64,000 nt of DNA from Chelydra serpentina (lineage: Eukaryota > Chordata > Testudines > Chelydridae), in the NCBI GenBank assembly GCA_037349315.1, contig JBAIAC010000054.1, positions 4,402,001 through 4,466,000 on the forward strand, given 5' to 3'. Shown in pieces: positions 42,770-54,769 of the stretch. The stretch's first letter is position 1. Each line of letters opens with the position of its first letter. The translations under genes were made by a program, and so were the position numbers. The notes below the pieces were generated by a model that saw nothing but the letters and a program-made list of their open reading frames with translations, was not told where the DNA came from and did not search any database.

Positions 42770-45700
42770 TGGTGGAAAGGGGGCTCAGAGGGGTCCGGCT
42801 CTGCTCCGAAAGGGGCTTTAGGCCAGGGGGTGCTGGAAATGCCTGGATCCAGGCTATACTAGTACTTGCCACAGGGCTTCAGAATGGACGTGGAGTTTGC
42901 CACCCAAGACAACCCTCTTCCTGCCAAAGGCAGAGTGAAGATTCAGGCCCCCTCGGCTTTGGCTTTAGTTCCAGCGCCCGGCCGCAGGCACAGAGCCAGT
43001 GGGCACCTTTGAAAACATTGAGCCACCTGCCCACTGACTGTCCCCACGGAGCAGCGCCCCCCAGAGGGCATCACAGGGCTAGACCACAGTTCAGAGCGCT
43101 GGCAGTGGGCCAAGCCCCGCCCCCTGGCAGCCGTGAGAATGTCACACCACTCAGCTGTTTGGGGGGGCAGGGCAGCTTCACAAGTGCCTCACTCGTCAGC
43201 CCTTTGGGGCCAGGGCTCCCTCCAGATATGCAGCATGGCCAGGCCTCGCTGGCTGGCTGTGGGTGCCCTTCCTGCTGCTCCAGGGTGCTCCTCCTTCGGG
43301 GTGCCTGTTCCCCCGAGGGGAGGGGGAATGTCTGCCAGGCACTGGTCCTCGTGGGGTCAGCTGGGTTTGAGACCAGAGTGGCAGCTGTCACCTCCCAGGG
43401 GTGTTTGGGGCGAGGAGGCCAGGCTGCCAGCTACCCTGTCTGGAGAGCCACTTCCTTGCCAGATAAGGGACTCTGCCTGCCCAGCTCCTTGTTTGCTTTC
43501 CAGATGGGAAGCTGGCCCAGGTGCCAATACGACGTCAGCCCCGTAAGGACTAGCTGCTGCTGCTGGGTTACCTGCACTGCTGCTCCCTGGCTGGGCTCCG
43601 CCCCTACGTGCCAACGCCACTGCTAGGGCCCTGGGGGCGCTGGGAGATTAGAAAGGGGAGCGGGAGCAGGTGCAGCTGTCAGAACATTCCTTACCTGAAG
43701 GACAAGGCTGCTCAGGGAGCCCCCGTGCAGTCTCCGGCAGTGCCGCTGTCCCTGTGACATCTGTCAACGAGCCCCAGCACCTAGAGCAGGTGCTGCTGCC
43801 CAGGCATTTATTACAGCTCCTGGCCAATCAGGGCTGGCCCCTCCCAAGCCTCCCAGAAATAACCCCAGCTGCCGAAGGAAGGAGTCTGCCAGATTCATGT
43901 CACGTCCCTGGCTGTGTTTCTAGGGTGACAAGTGCCGAAGGGGGCTCCTGCAAACACCAGAGTACTTGGCAGGCAAGTTATCTTCCTTTATAAACAAGGA
44001 ACCTGAGCTCGCCTGTGCAGTTCCCAGGTCCAGGGCAATGCACACCCTGCCTGCAGACAAATGCAGCAGCCCCACAGCCCCGGAAAATGCAGGGCGCTCT
44101 AGGGAGTGGCGCATGGGCTGGGACTCTCCTGGCTTTTGTCTTGTCTCTGCTAGTGTCTGACATGCCTGGCCACTTCCCCAGCGTGTGCCTCAGGGTCCCC
44201 ATCTGTAACCGGGACCTGGGCCTGAGCTCCCCGGGGAAGGTTTGGAGGGGCTGTGAAAGCCTCTGATGAAAGACGTTCGCAACGGGCTCAGTGCCTGGGC
44301 AGCTCCCACTGTGGCATGAAGGGCCAGAGATTTGAGAAGGCTTGGCAGCCACCATGCCCCTAGTGCGTGGAACCCTGCTGGAAAGTGACCCTGGGCACGG
44401 AGCCCTGCTGGGAGCTGGACCCTGGAGCAGGGGTGGGTGCCCTGGCTGGGCCCTGCTGGAGATCAGGCCCTAGGCATGCAAAGAACATGACAACTTACAA
44501 GCCCGGTTTCTTTGCCCTTCTTGGGAACGAAGGACTGGAAGAGGTGACACAACCAGCACATTTGCAGCTACTTACAAAGCCACCCATTTTGTCAATTCCT
44601 TTTCCCCATCCACAGACGTGCCCAGATGAGGAAACACAGGAGACGGGACAAGGGGGAAGGAACTCATGTTCCTTTCTCAGACTGGCCGTAGGCAGGTGAT
44701 AGTCTCCAGGCCAGAATCACGGCTCTTTCCTTAGCAGGCACTCAGTGGTCAGATTGGCAAGGCTGGGTGGTTGGAGGCACAGACCCATTGCTGGATGGAG
44801 TTTCCCCTTTTCCCCAGTCGCAGGTGTCAGCAGACCAGACGGAACCGAATCTAGGACTGGCTGGGGTTTGTGGGTAAAAGCCAAGAAATGCCCAGACCTG
44901 AGGTTCGGGAAGTTTATATTCTTCTTGGCATGGCTTTGATTAAATGGTTGGAGGCTTTCCCTCAAGTTTCAGGGCAATAGCTCATAAGCCTTAAGTCTGC
45001 TTGTAGTAGGAAGAGGCCTCTGATAACGGGCTTATGTTTCCAAAAGCTGAAATTTCCCATGAAACAAAAAGTCTGAACAATTTCAAATTGGGACCATCAC
45101 ATTATTTCATTTGGATAGTGTCAAAACATTGATATAGATACTAAATATAATAAAACAATTATGCATGCATATAGTAATTAATGTTATTTTACTATAAAAG
45201 TTAAAACAAAATCAAAATGATAAAGCCACAGTGAAATATTTTGACACTATCAAAACAAAGCAAGAAAGTCAAAATGACTTTTTTCTGTCAAAAATTTTGT
45301 CAAAAGAGCCATGCTCCAGTGAAACGTTTAGATTTCAATGGAATTGCATTTTCTAATGGAAAACTATTCCATGAAAATCTTTGGCCGACTCTTTTAAGGG
45401 TCAGTTTCACTCCTATGTGCTTACACGGGACTTAAATGGCGCCTACGCCTTGTGTGGGGTGAACTGCACCTGAAGAGCTGGAAAAATGATAGCCAGATCC
45501 CTTCTTAATCTCCGCTCTGCAGGAAGGATGGGTATCACGTGACTAGCGTGGGAAAGATTATGCAAATGCAATGGTTCAGTGTAAGTGGGAAGGTGGCTGT
45601 CGATGGCTGAGTTAAGCTCTGAGCACTCCAAGTATGAATTCGGCGTCTGCAGAAGTCTGAGCAGACTCGGACTGAGCTGGCTGCTTGTCTGTTAATTAAA

Positions 45701-45885
45701 AGTGCAGCTCTCTCATGCCAGCCAGCCTGCCCCTGAGTTCTCCTTAACATTACAGCAGTGTCTCCTTTTCCAATCAGCATCCTTTCCCTCTTTGCTGGGC
45801 TCAGCTTGACCCTGCTACTCTTCAGGTCCATTCTACTCCAGGTGTCTGCCTGCCAGTGCACCGAAGCTGGAGAGCTGTTTCCCAT
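42770..45885. other. Unassigned stretch
   Basis: GC-rich to about 44700, then AT-rich (45000-45420). A 320-codon plus-strand open frame at 42664-43626 has no recognisable domain and looks compositional. The 5' exons of the minus-strand gene could lie here. Confidence 0.35.
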
Positions 45886-45889
45886 AGCA

Positions 45890-47330
45890 GTACCCCTCAG
45901 GGCTGGGCATGTGCCCTCCTCGCGCTCATGCTGCCAGCCAAGAGTATAAAGGGGCGGAATGCCTCCCTCCCCCACCCCCAGTTCCTTCATGCCGCCTGTG
46001 GTCAGTAGCTGGAGTGAGCGTCTCGCGTTTTCCTTTTGGGCCTTGCTTAGAAACGCTTTCTAAAGGCTTTTTGTGTGTAAACAGTTTTAAAAAGTTTTGA
46101 GGCACTTAGTGTTCCCTGTTGTATGTTTTCGTTCATCTTATGTTTCTGTTGAGCTTTGGCTCGGAACCAGGGCATGCTGCAGTTCAGAATGGCCTTCTGA
46201 TTAGCAGGTAGTCCTCTACCAGGTGCAAGTGGAAGCGGTTCTCTTTGGTCCCAGGGGGCAGATCTCTCTCCTGCACAGGTTCCTATTCAGTTTACTCTGG
46301 GTTATCTCCTTTACCTGAGAGAGACAGAGGCCTTTCAATCTGTTCAATAGGGGTTCACCTGGCTGCTCTCTGTGTTCCATCTGCCCCTAGCTGGCAGGTC
46401 CATATTCTCCAACCCTATGGTGACCAACTTCTTAAAAGGCTTGGAACGGCTTTTCCCACCTATTGAAGATCCAGCTCCATCCTGAGGCCTAAACTTAGTC
46501 CTCTCATGATTGATGAGGCCCCTTTTTGAGCCCATGGCTACCTGCCCATTGTCTGAGCTTTGTTAATAGCTATTGCATTGCCTAGGAGGGTTGATAGTTG
46601 ATCCTCCTTATGCAGGTTTTTTGCAAGGACGCGGTGGCCTTGCAGCCACACACCACCAACATGGTTTAAGATTTGTATATGAATCAGACTATTGACTTGC
46701 CCACCTTCCTTCTAAACCCTCCTTCTCACAAAGATGAAGAAAAACTCCGTACTTCAGATGTCCGTAGACCATGAGCTTTGTCCTGGGACAGAACGAAGAC
46801 GTTTCGATGCTCTCCTCAGTTCTCCAGTTCCTTTGCAGAAAGGATGACAGGGAAACCTGGTACCTCTCTGAGGATTTCTTACGGGATTTCCTCCTGCATT
46901 CATCCCTGTTACGGCGTTGTTAATGTCCCTCTGCCTCAGTGAGTCTTAGCACACTCTACAGGGGCTCAAGCAGCATCAGCGGCTTTCTTGGGTCACGTCG
47001 TCATCAGTGACATTTGCACCTGTTCAGTAACCGTGGTTCTTTGAGATGTTTTGCGTATGTCCACCTACAACCCACCCACCTTCCCCTCTGCCCTGAGTCA
47101 CTGCAATGCCGGCTCCCAGCGTGAGGGAGCTGAGGGTCTCGGTGCAACTCTGCCACTTTCTGCTGTCAGCCTGCAGCACCAGCATGTGGAGGGCGCATGT
47201 GCCGCCCCAGCAGGTGCGGCTTTGGGAAAAAGTTCTCTGGCTTCGGGGTCCTGGTGCACAGACCCCTAGAGTGGAATGGGAATGTCTGTGTAACGCATCT
47301 CGCAGAACAACAGTAACGGAGCAGGTATGT
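45890..47330 (+). pseudogene. Decayed, internally deleted DIRS-family copy (recombinase part)
   Basis: The left end (about 45900-46010) keeps the GAGTATAAAGG region and CCCCAGTTCCTTCATGCCGC, matching the 5' part of the full copy at 16790-16850. After a deletion of gag, RT and RNase H, translation from about 46290 to 47020 follows the recombinase with stops and shifts: HLAA-like then SIFSNPMVTNFLKGLERLFP, FEPMATCP, then TSDVRR, an HSTGAQA version of the HxxR box (arginine lost) and ISDIC. The right end (47020-47330) shows TTCTTTGAGATGTTTTGCGT and AGAACAACAGTAACGG, mirroring the DIRS terminal motif. It cannot encode an active enzyme. Confidence 0.75.
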
Positions 47331-50300
47331 AACGGGTTTTTCTTGCACCCAGCTCCAGTTTTCCCCAAACACAGATCATGACTGGCCAGAGCAGAGGTGC
47401 CGTGGAGTGCAGGGTGGCTAGCGCGTCTCACAGCCTGAGCCTGCAACGCCAGTGGAGAGTGGGACAAACACGCGGGATAGAACTGTGCCAAGCAGCCACC
47501 TCCAAACTCCAGCAGCCTCTGTGCCCCTGTGTCCTGCCCACTGCAGCTACGTTCCCCTCCCTGTCACACTGCTGCCTTGGGCCCAGACCTAGAAGGGGAG
47601 ATGGGAGTCACGACTTCTAGGCAGGCTGCTGTTGGCCCTCTGCATATTGCGCTTGTGACTCCAGGACCATCTCTGGCTGCCTGGGCCCTGGAGTTACTGG
47701 GGTGTGTTTGCCCTGCAGGGCTTGCAGCAGGTTTGGCCTGGCAGGAGGGGATGCTACCAGGGCTGTGCAAGGCAGGACTGAAGGGGAATGGAATGAACTC
47801 CATGGGGTGAGCCCTGTTATGCTGGATTCGCTGGGTGGGTTTGCTGCTGCTCTCCCGCCCTGTAGGGCAGGTGTAACCTCTGCCCAGCCCAAGCGGCTCC
47901 ATGCCCAGTGCAGAGCCAGCTCTGCCTCCACAGGGAGCATTGCATGGCAGAGAACGGCTATTCTGTGCCCCTGCCATGGCCCTGCAACAGGGTACAACTC
48001 AGGGCAGCCCTCGGGGCTCCCCTGGCTCGTACCAGCGTCCGCAGCCCCTGGCCATGGAAGGGGCAAGCCCCCCTTCTCCGTCTCTGAGCCAGCACAGGTT
48101 GGAACCTGGCCCGTTGGGCCTGGGGGCTGCTCCCAGAGTTCTGCAGCAGAACTGGGTCCCAACCTGCAAGGCAGCTACTGCCAGTGACCCACTTCCAGCC
48201 CCAAGAAGGACCCCTGCCTCCCCAGCTGTTGCTGTTCAAAACAAGTCTCCAGTGTCAATATTGCCTCTTGGTGACCTCACTGCCAGAACGGGAGTTATAT
48301 AAAGACACTTGACATTTCCCCCGCTACTGCCTTGCTGGCCGGCAATTTGTGCTGGGGAGCAGGCTGGGCTATTTACCAGGGGCTGCCTGAAAAGCTGATG
48401 CTCCCTGGCCTGCTTCCTGCTTATTTGCTATGGATTGATTCCCCCCGCCCCTCAGCCCAGCTTCTCCCCCCAAATCAACACAGCTAGTGGCTGGGGTGCT
48501 GCTGTGGCAGGCAGGACGTTCTGGGACCTACGAGCTGAACCGAAACATCCCTCCCCTGAGAGGTGGGGGGCCGAAGAGCAAGTCCCTGCTTCAATGACTG
48601 TACTTCGTATAAATAAGTGAAACAGCTTCAGCAGGAGAGATCTAGAGAGCACTGTCCCAGAACAGCCTTAGCCTGGGATCGGGCCCCTCTCCTGCAACCC
48701 CCAGCTTCAAATCCCTTCGCCACAGCCAGCAGAGGGGGAAATCGAACTTTGCCCTAGCTCAGCGTGCCCTAGCAACTGGTGCAAGATGATAAAAGAGGCA
48801 CTTCTTGCTCCAGCCATTTGGCGAAGCTTCATTCCTTTTGCTTTAAAAAATGCCTGGAAATGAAACCAAGCACTTAGTTTTGAGTTGAATTAAGTGTTTG
48901 GTTTGAGCCAAAAGGAAACTGTTGACTTTGATCACTGACCATGTTCAGAATTTCTGGTTTCAGTTTGACTCTAACCAATTTTAATCTTTTTTTTTTTTTC
49001 TTTCCAATTTTTCGGAACTGCCAGTGAACCGAGAAACCAGTTATTTGCCAAGCTGCAGGGCAGCAGGAATCAAACCTGGATAAGGCCCTGGCGGCGTTTG
49101 CCCCCAGAGGTGTGGGAAGTTCATCGTGCTTGTAGCTCTCCATGGTCACAGCGAGGTGAAGGGAGACTCGGAGCCAGGAGGCAGGGACCCACCTGCTGCC
49201 TAATGTTTGTGTTACTGCACGGCTTGGCTTCAGTCTCTGCGCAGGCTGCAGCCCCTGGGAATCAACTCCCAGCTCCGGCCCCCGACTCTAACCTACGTCG
49301 CCTGCCTGAAATCGACCTGCTTGGGCTCTGCACTGTGAGGCAACAGCTAATGTGCCATCCGGCTCGCCTGGGCTCTGCTACCTCTCACCTGGCTCCTTGC
49401 CCGGGCCTCAGCCAGGCTCTGGGCTCCGGAGTTCAGCAGGAAAATGTCTGATCCAGCCAGCTGCTTTTCTCTGCTCTAGTTTAACATCTTCCCCCATGCC
49501 AGCTGCAGCCAATCCTAGGGTGGAAAGGGGCTGTGATAACGGAGGCCGAGCAGGCCTGCTTTAATTGTTAGCCTAACAGGTGAAAAGTGGGGAAAGGTTC
49601 ATGAATTGTCACAATGATCTGTTCTAGAAAACTGTGTAAGAAAAGATGGGCTAAGGGGACAGAAGGGTCTATTGATCCCCCTCAAGGACGGCGTTCAGAT
49701 TATCTCTAGTAAACAAGAGGAGCAGAGGATCAAAAATCAATGAACCAAAACTGGAGTGTCAGAAATGAGGTGGACAAAATAATGAGAGGATTGTTTATTT
49801 CACTCATTGCCTTTTTGAGGCCCTTAAAGAGATTTTTTGGGGGGAGAAAGACTTTTACTGTGCGTGGCGGAAGTATTGAGACCCCTTGATACCAGCTCTT
49901 GATTCATCACTGCACCAGCAAGGACCCAACCTGATACATGTGAGATCCTGCTCTGTCTTTCCCTCCCTCATGTGCTCCTTTCTGCCCACCCCCCCAATCT
50001 TCCTCTTGTCCTCTCTGTCTCTCGGCTTTTCACCTGATCCTGAAATCATTTGTCCTGCACAGCACCAGCATGGAGAGGTGACACGGCCCATCTGGCTCTG
50101 CTCAGCCTGAGCAGGACCAGTGAAGGAGAGGGATCTGTCCAGACCCACCATGTGATGTCCCTGACTGAGGAAGTGAGCCTGGGTCCAGAGACACAGCTGT
50201 CATGGCTGACCTGCCGGCCATAAGTATCTGTCCGTGACTGACCAGGCTCACTGTAGCCGGAGCTGTATTTCCCCCATCTTCACTATCTTACGCTTCTCTC

Positions 50301-50336
50301 CATTTTGGGTCTGTCTGTTTTGTCTAAAGCAGGGAA
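47331..50336. other. Unassigned stretch
   Basis: No exon or repeat recognised. There is a T-run near 48989-49000. Confidence 0.35.
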
Positions 50337-50474
50337 GCAGTGGCCTCCCCAGGAATTGAAATTAGGGGGGGTGTTCAAATTTATTGGGGGGGGGGTGTCA
50401 CTAAATTGGCATGTAACTAGTTCACAAAACTGGGGGGGTGTTGGGGAAATTCAGGGGGGGTGTAGGGAAATCAC
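50337..50474 (+). repeat. 138-bp G-run repeat, inverted partner of 35109-35247
   Basis: GCAGTGGCCTCCCCAGGAAT through G-runs to GGGAAATCAC. It is almost identical in reverse complement to 35109-35247 and lies 18 bp left of an LTR. Confidence 0.75.
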
Positions 50475-50491
50475 TGCAGGGAAGTGATTAT

Positions 50492-51669
50492 TGTAAGGGG
50501 ACTGTTATCCCCTTACTAACGTTCAGTGGGGGTGTTTTGATTGCTAGCTCCCAGTACCAAAAGGGGGCGGGTCGATGGGAAATCAGGACCCTGAGACTGA
50601 CAGTCCCCAGGGGCAATGGGGAGAGGCCAATGCTCTACGTCAGCCTGATTGACAAGGTGGGCAGGCGAATCAAGGAGTCAGGAGGCCAGGGTGTGTCCCA
50701 TCCTCTGTGTGAGCTGGAGTTGCCTGAGTCAGACGGAGTGGGGCCGAGCTAAGGAGAGGGCAGAGGCCAGAGCTGAGCTGGGTCGATCCAGAGGGGCCAG
50801 AAAAACAGCCCAGAGACACAGACCTGCCCTGGGAGCAGAGCTGCAGCAGCCCGAGCCAGAGGGGCCAGGGCAGCAGCCCAGGGAGCTGGAGGCAGAGCAG
50901 CAGCAGCCGTGCTGAGGCAGAGGAGCTGGAGCTGGAGCAGTCCGGAGCCGGGTGTGGTGAGCAGCTGAGGAGAGCGAGGGGGACCCTGGGCAGTGGGCCC
51001 AGCACAGGGAGACGCCTCAGCCAAGAGGCCCTGCAGGCCAGACTTGCAGGGGGATCATAACCCCGACAGGGCTGGGGCGACGCTGGGGAGAAGGGTCCTG
51101 CCACCCAGAGCCTGCAAGCGTGTGGCCACCGCCAGAACAAGTGTCCAAGCCGCAGCATCCCTGCAGCACAGCCGGGGCCTGAGAAGGGGCCTGGGACCTA
51201 CAAGGAACAGACTGACCTGCCCTGACATTACAGAGACACTGTTGGGATGTTCCCTGCCACAGAGCGGGGTGATGTGTTTTCTTTAACTTTTCCCATTTTT
51301 CCTTATTCATTTGAAAATTAATGGTTGATTAAGTAATTTGCATTTGCTTTAAATTGTATGCAATGATCAGTGGGTCAGGGAAGCATCCAGTGCAGAGAAT
51401 ACCTCGGAGTGGGGACAACCTAGCCCCTGACCTAGGTGACCACAGCAATGTTGGGGGTCGAGCCCCCCTGGAATCCTGGGCCCAGCCTTGTTGGGGTTAC
51501 GAGGACTCTGCCAGACAGGTGAGTACAAGGGGAGTCCTCGAGGGCAGGGAGGCCTCTGGGTAAAGGAGGTGGGAGCGAGGACTCAGATTCTTCCGCTAGC
51601 CCATTTCACCGGGGTAGTGCAGAAGCCAAGAAAGTTCCCCACAATAGCGGGACAATTCCCCCGCTTACA
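50492..51669 (+). repeat. 5' LTR of gypsy-like element A
   Basis: Begins TGTAAGGGGACTGTTATCCC and ends CCCGCTTACA, giving TGTAA/TTACA tips about 1.18 kb apart. It is followed three bases later by TTGGCATCACGAACAGGATC, a primer-binding-site-like start of the internal region. It contains CAGCAGCC-rich sequence and an AT-rich part at 51280-51360. Confidence 0.65.
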
Positions 51670-51769
51670 TAATTGGCATCACGAACAGGATCCTATCCAC
51701 AGGGTCCACCCCATTGGTTTACTGGTTGAGTTCTGGTAGCACTGTCCAGGCCTGGTCAAGAACCCTACC

Positions 51770-52500
51770 ATGGCTGGAATTGAAGAACTACGGGCCCAGT
51801 TTGCTGAACTTCAGCGCAGATTATCAGACCAAACTGAGGAATTATAACAAGCTAGAACAGAACAGAGAGAAGCCTTATCACTGGCTAAGGCAGTAATAGA
51901 CCAACAGGCAGCCGAAGCTAAAGAAAACCGTATTATTTATGTCCTACGGGAGCAGAAGGTCACAGAGTTTGGTGGCTTCCCGACAAGACCAAGAGACATT
52001 ACGGTAGAGGAGTGGGTCAAGTCTGTGAAGACGGCTCTGCATGTGCTAAGAGTACCTGAGGAAGACCATGTGGACTTCATAGAAGAACACCTCAAGGGCC
52101 AGGCCAAGGCCACAGTAAAGTTCATGGCAGTGGTAGGCAAGAAAGATGTGAAAAAGGTGTTTGAACTCCTAGAAGTGTATGGAGACAAGGTACCTATTGG
52201 AACTTGACTAAAGGAGTTCTTTGAGAGAAAGCAGGAGCCCGGTGAAACTATCCGGGCATACGCATATGACCTCCAGGAGAGAATGAGCAAAGTGGAGCGG
52301 CGAGACTCTCAACGAGTCCAGACCCAGATATGTTTCTAAAAGAGCAGTTGGTGTTGGGGCTCCGGGACGACTACCTCCAGCGTGAAATGAAAAGGAGGTT
52401 TAAGGAAGAGCCCAGTAAGAAGTTCCATGAACTCACGCAGGCTGCCATTATGTGGTCAGAAGAAGAGGAAGTTCCTGTGGCAGAGAGGGCCTAGCCTAAC
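51770..52500 (+). pseudogene. gag fragment of gypsy-like element A
   Basis: ATG at 51770 (MAGIEELRAQFAELQRRLSD) opens a gag with stops in the same frame at 51845-51847 and 52205-52207. A retained stretch reads EEWVKSVKTALHVLRVPEED, AVVGKKDVKKVFELLEVYGD and ETIRAYAYDLQERMSK, the capsid-type region of Ty3/gypsy and PNMA-like gags. Coding breaks down after about 52320. The protease and polymerase are absent because a second element's LTR starts at 52521. Confidence 0.7.
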
Positions 52501-52520
52501 CCCCATACACAAAGTGGGGG

Positions 52521-53126
52521 TGTAGTGAGGCGGTCTGGTTCCCCGCCGCCCCGGAGAGGGACGAACCTCTCTGGACACCAAAGTGGGCGGAGCCAGTGCA
52601 TCCTGCGCCCGCCCCTCAGAGGTCAAGGTGCAGGACAGGGAGTATAAAAGCCCGACCTCAGAGCTCACTTGGAAGCCAGCCACCAGAGAGGCCAGACTCC
52701 TGTGGCGTAGCGCCCAGCTGGGAGACCACGGCAACCGACGGCCGACCCGAGGACTGGCCTGACCAGCCAAGCCTGCCGCTCGCCAGTTACCCCAAGGAGC
52801 CACCAAGCCAACCGCACGCCAGTTACCCCGAGGAGCCCATGGTGTGTGACCCCTTGGAGGACGCCGCCCTGACCCAGGTACCCGGAGACAGGGAAGCTGG
52901 AAGTAGCCTGGGGGCAGCTGACCCAAGTCTGGCTGCAACACTTCCGGAGCCGATGTCAGTGTGTTGCGGCCAGGATCCCCACTGACACAGGAGGCCTGGA
53001 GGGCCTGAGCTGCTGACTGTTTACCGCACAGCCAGGCTAGTTCCCTGACACACCTGACTGAAGTAGCGAGGCGGTCTGGTTCCCCGCCGCCCCGGAGGGG
53101 GACGAGCTCCGGCCGAACCCCCTACA
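52521..53126 (+). repeat. 5' LTR of SCAN-gag gypsy element B
   Basis: Runs from TGTAGTGAGGCGGTCTGGTT to CCCCCTACA. It carries a TATA box (GAGTATAAAAGCCC near 52640). A 30-bp direct repeat (AGGCGGTCTGGTTCCCCGCC) occurs near both of its ends. The internal region begins TGTGGTGGAGAATGCGGGCA. No matching 3' LTR was seen in the window. Confidence 0.7.
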
Positions 53127-53207
53127 TGTGGTGGAGAATGCGGGCAGCTGTCCCCCGATCCTTGTGAGACGGGATCTGCGGAGGAGTGGGCCTGAGCGAC
53201 CACGGAG

Positions 53208-54220
53208 ATGGACAAGCTTATGAAGTTCTTAGCAGAAAGCGAACAACAGCAGCAGGCCGCCCAGCTCCAGCAGCAGCAGCAGCTGGTCCAGCAGCTCGGG
53301 ACCCAACAGCAACAGCTGATTTTGGAGCTGGGACGCCAGAACTGGGACCACCAGCAGCAATGCCTGCAGCAGTTGGCGACCCTGCTGCCCCATCCGGCAG
53401 AGCACCCGCCTGCGGGTGCCGCTGGGCCACTCAGCCTAGCACCTCCCATCCGGTTGACAAAGATGGGCCCCAATGACGACCCAGAAGCCTTTCTGGTGAC
53501 TTTTGAAAGAGTGGCGTTAGTCGCAGGTTGGGCCCAAGACCAATGGGCTACCATTTTGGCCCCATATTTGACCGAGACCGCCCAATCCGTGTACTGGGGC
53601 CTGGCCACAGACGTGGCCTGGGACTACACCCAGGTAAAGGCGGCAATCTTAGATGCCTTGGACGTTAACCCAGAGACCTTCCAACAGCGGTTCCTGAGCT
53701 TGGTCTACTCTATGGGAGCCCGACCCCGAATGGTAGCCCAAGAGTTGAGGGAAGCCTGCAAGCGGTGGCTACAGCCCGAAGGGTGAACCCTGGACAAGAT
53801 CGTTGAACAAATTATTTTGGAGCAATTCGTCCATGTACTCCCACCGCGGGGGAGGGCCTGGGTCCTCCGCCACTGGCCTACGACGTTAACTGCCGCCATA
53901 ACGCTGATGGAGGACTTCCTCGCCGCCAAAGCACCGCTGGGACCATCCATTCGAGCTGCCCCGCCAGGACCGGAGCGCCCTAACCCAGAGAGAAAGGGGG
54001 CCACCCAGATGGAGCCACGAAATCCGTCATGGGCCCTAGAGCCCCAATCCTGACCTGCCGAGGTCCCGGTTCGACAAGCCCTGGCACCTCGACCCCACAC
54101 CCGAGGGACCCCTCGAAGCCCTCCTAGGGGCCAGGCGGGAACACTGTCCTGGCCGGGGTGCTCGGACCTCGGCCCCTGTTTTTACTGTGGGAAATATGGC
54201 CACCTACAGCGAGACTGCAC
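53208..54220 (+). pseudogene. SCAN-like gag of a Gmr1-type gypsy element, with CCHC knuckle
   Basis: A retrotransposon structural protein. ATG at 53208 starts a Gln-rich coiled stretch (residues ~10-60), followed by [39 protein letters not shown] and [18 protein letters not shown]. After one in-frame TGA at 53784-53786 the same frame continues [20 protein letters not shown]. This is the layout of the SCAN domain of vertebrate zinc-finger proteins, which is known to derive from Gmr1-like gags. A CCHC knuckle (CFYCGKYGHLQRDC) lies at 54177-54218. There is at least one more frame break before it. It is non-functional here. Confidence 0.8.
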
Positions 54221-54239
54221 CAAGATGGATTGCAGCTTT

Positions 54240-54450
54240 GGCTAGGTCTGCACGGGAGAAGCCCGCGCCAGATGCCCAGAGGCTGCCAAGATTATGGTGC
54301 CCATGGTTGTCGGGGAGTGCCAACCTTGGCCCTAATTGACTCAGGCTGCGGCCAGACCTTGGTTCGTCGAAGCCTAGGCCTTCTGCCTGACCCACACCTG
54401 GGGACGATTCGTCTCCAGTGCATTCACGGTGATGTATGACCATGCCCCAA
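54240..54450 (+). pseudogene. Aspartic protease remnant of element B
   Basis: A short frame contains LALIDSGCGQTLVRRSLGLL, with the Asp-Ser-Gly active-site triad at 54338-54346. The remainder of the protease decays into stops by about 54440. Confidence 0.6.
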
Positions 54451-54769
54451 TGCCCAAGTTTGGCTGACAGTGGAATGGGGTCACGCGATCGATGGTGGTC
54501 GGCCTGGCTCCCCAGCTCGCCTACCCAATGATCCTGTGGCGGGACTGGCCAGAATTCCCGGAAGTCCTCTGCTCAAAGGCTGACGAGTGTTCCGCAGTTA
54601 CCCCAGTACTGGAAGGGGGCCTTCCTGAGACCCAGTCAGAGGGGGAGGAGGCACCCGACCCCAAGCAGTCGGAAGAGGAACCCGCAGACCCCCCCCCCCC
54701 CAGAAGCCACTGCTGAGCCCCTGCTTCAAACTGACTTCTGTTGGGACCAGAGGGCAGACCCCGCCCTCA

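Noticed and set aside
42664..43626. 320-codon plus-strand open frame
   Set aside because: No recognisable domain, no splice context, GC-rich composition, and it runs opposite possible minus-strand exons.
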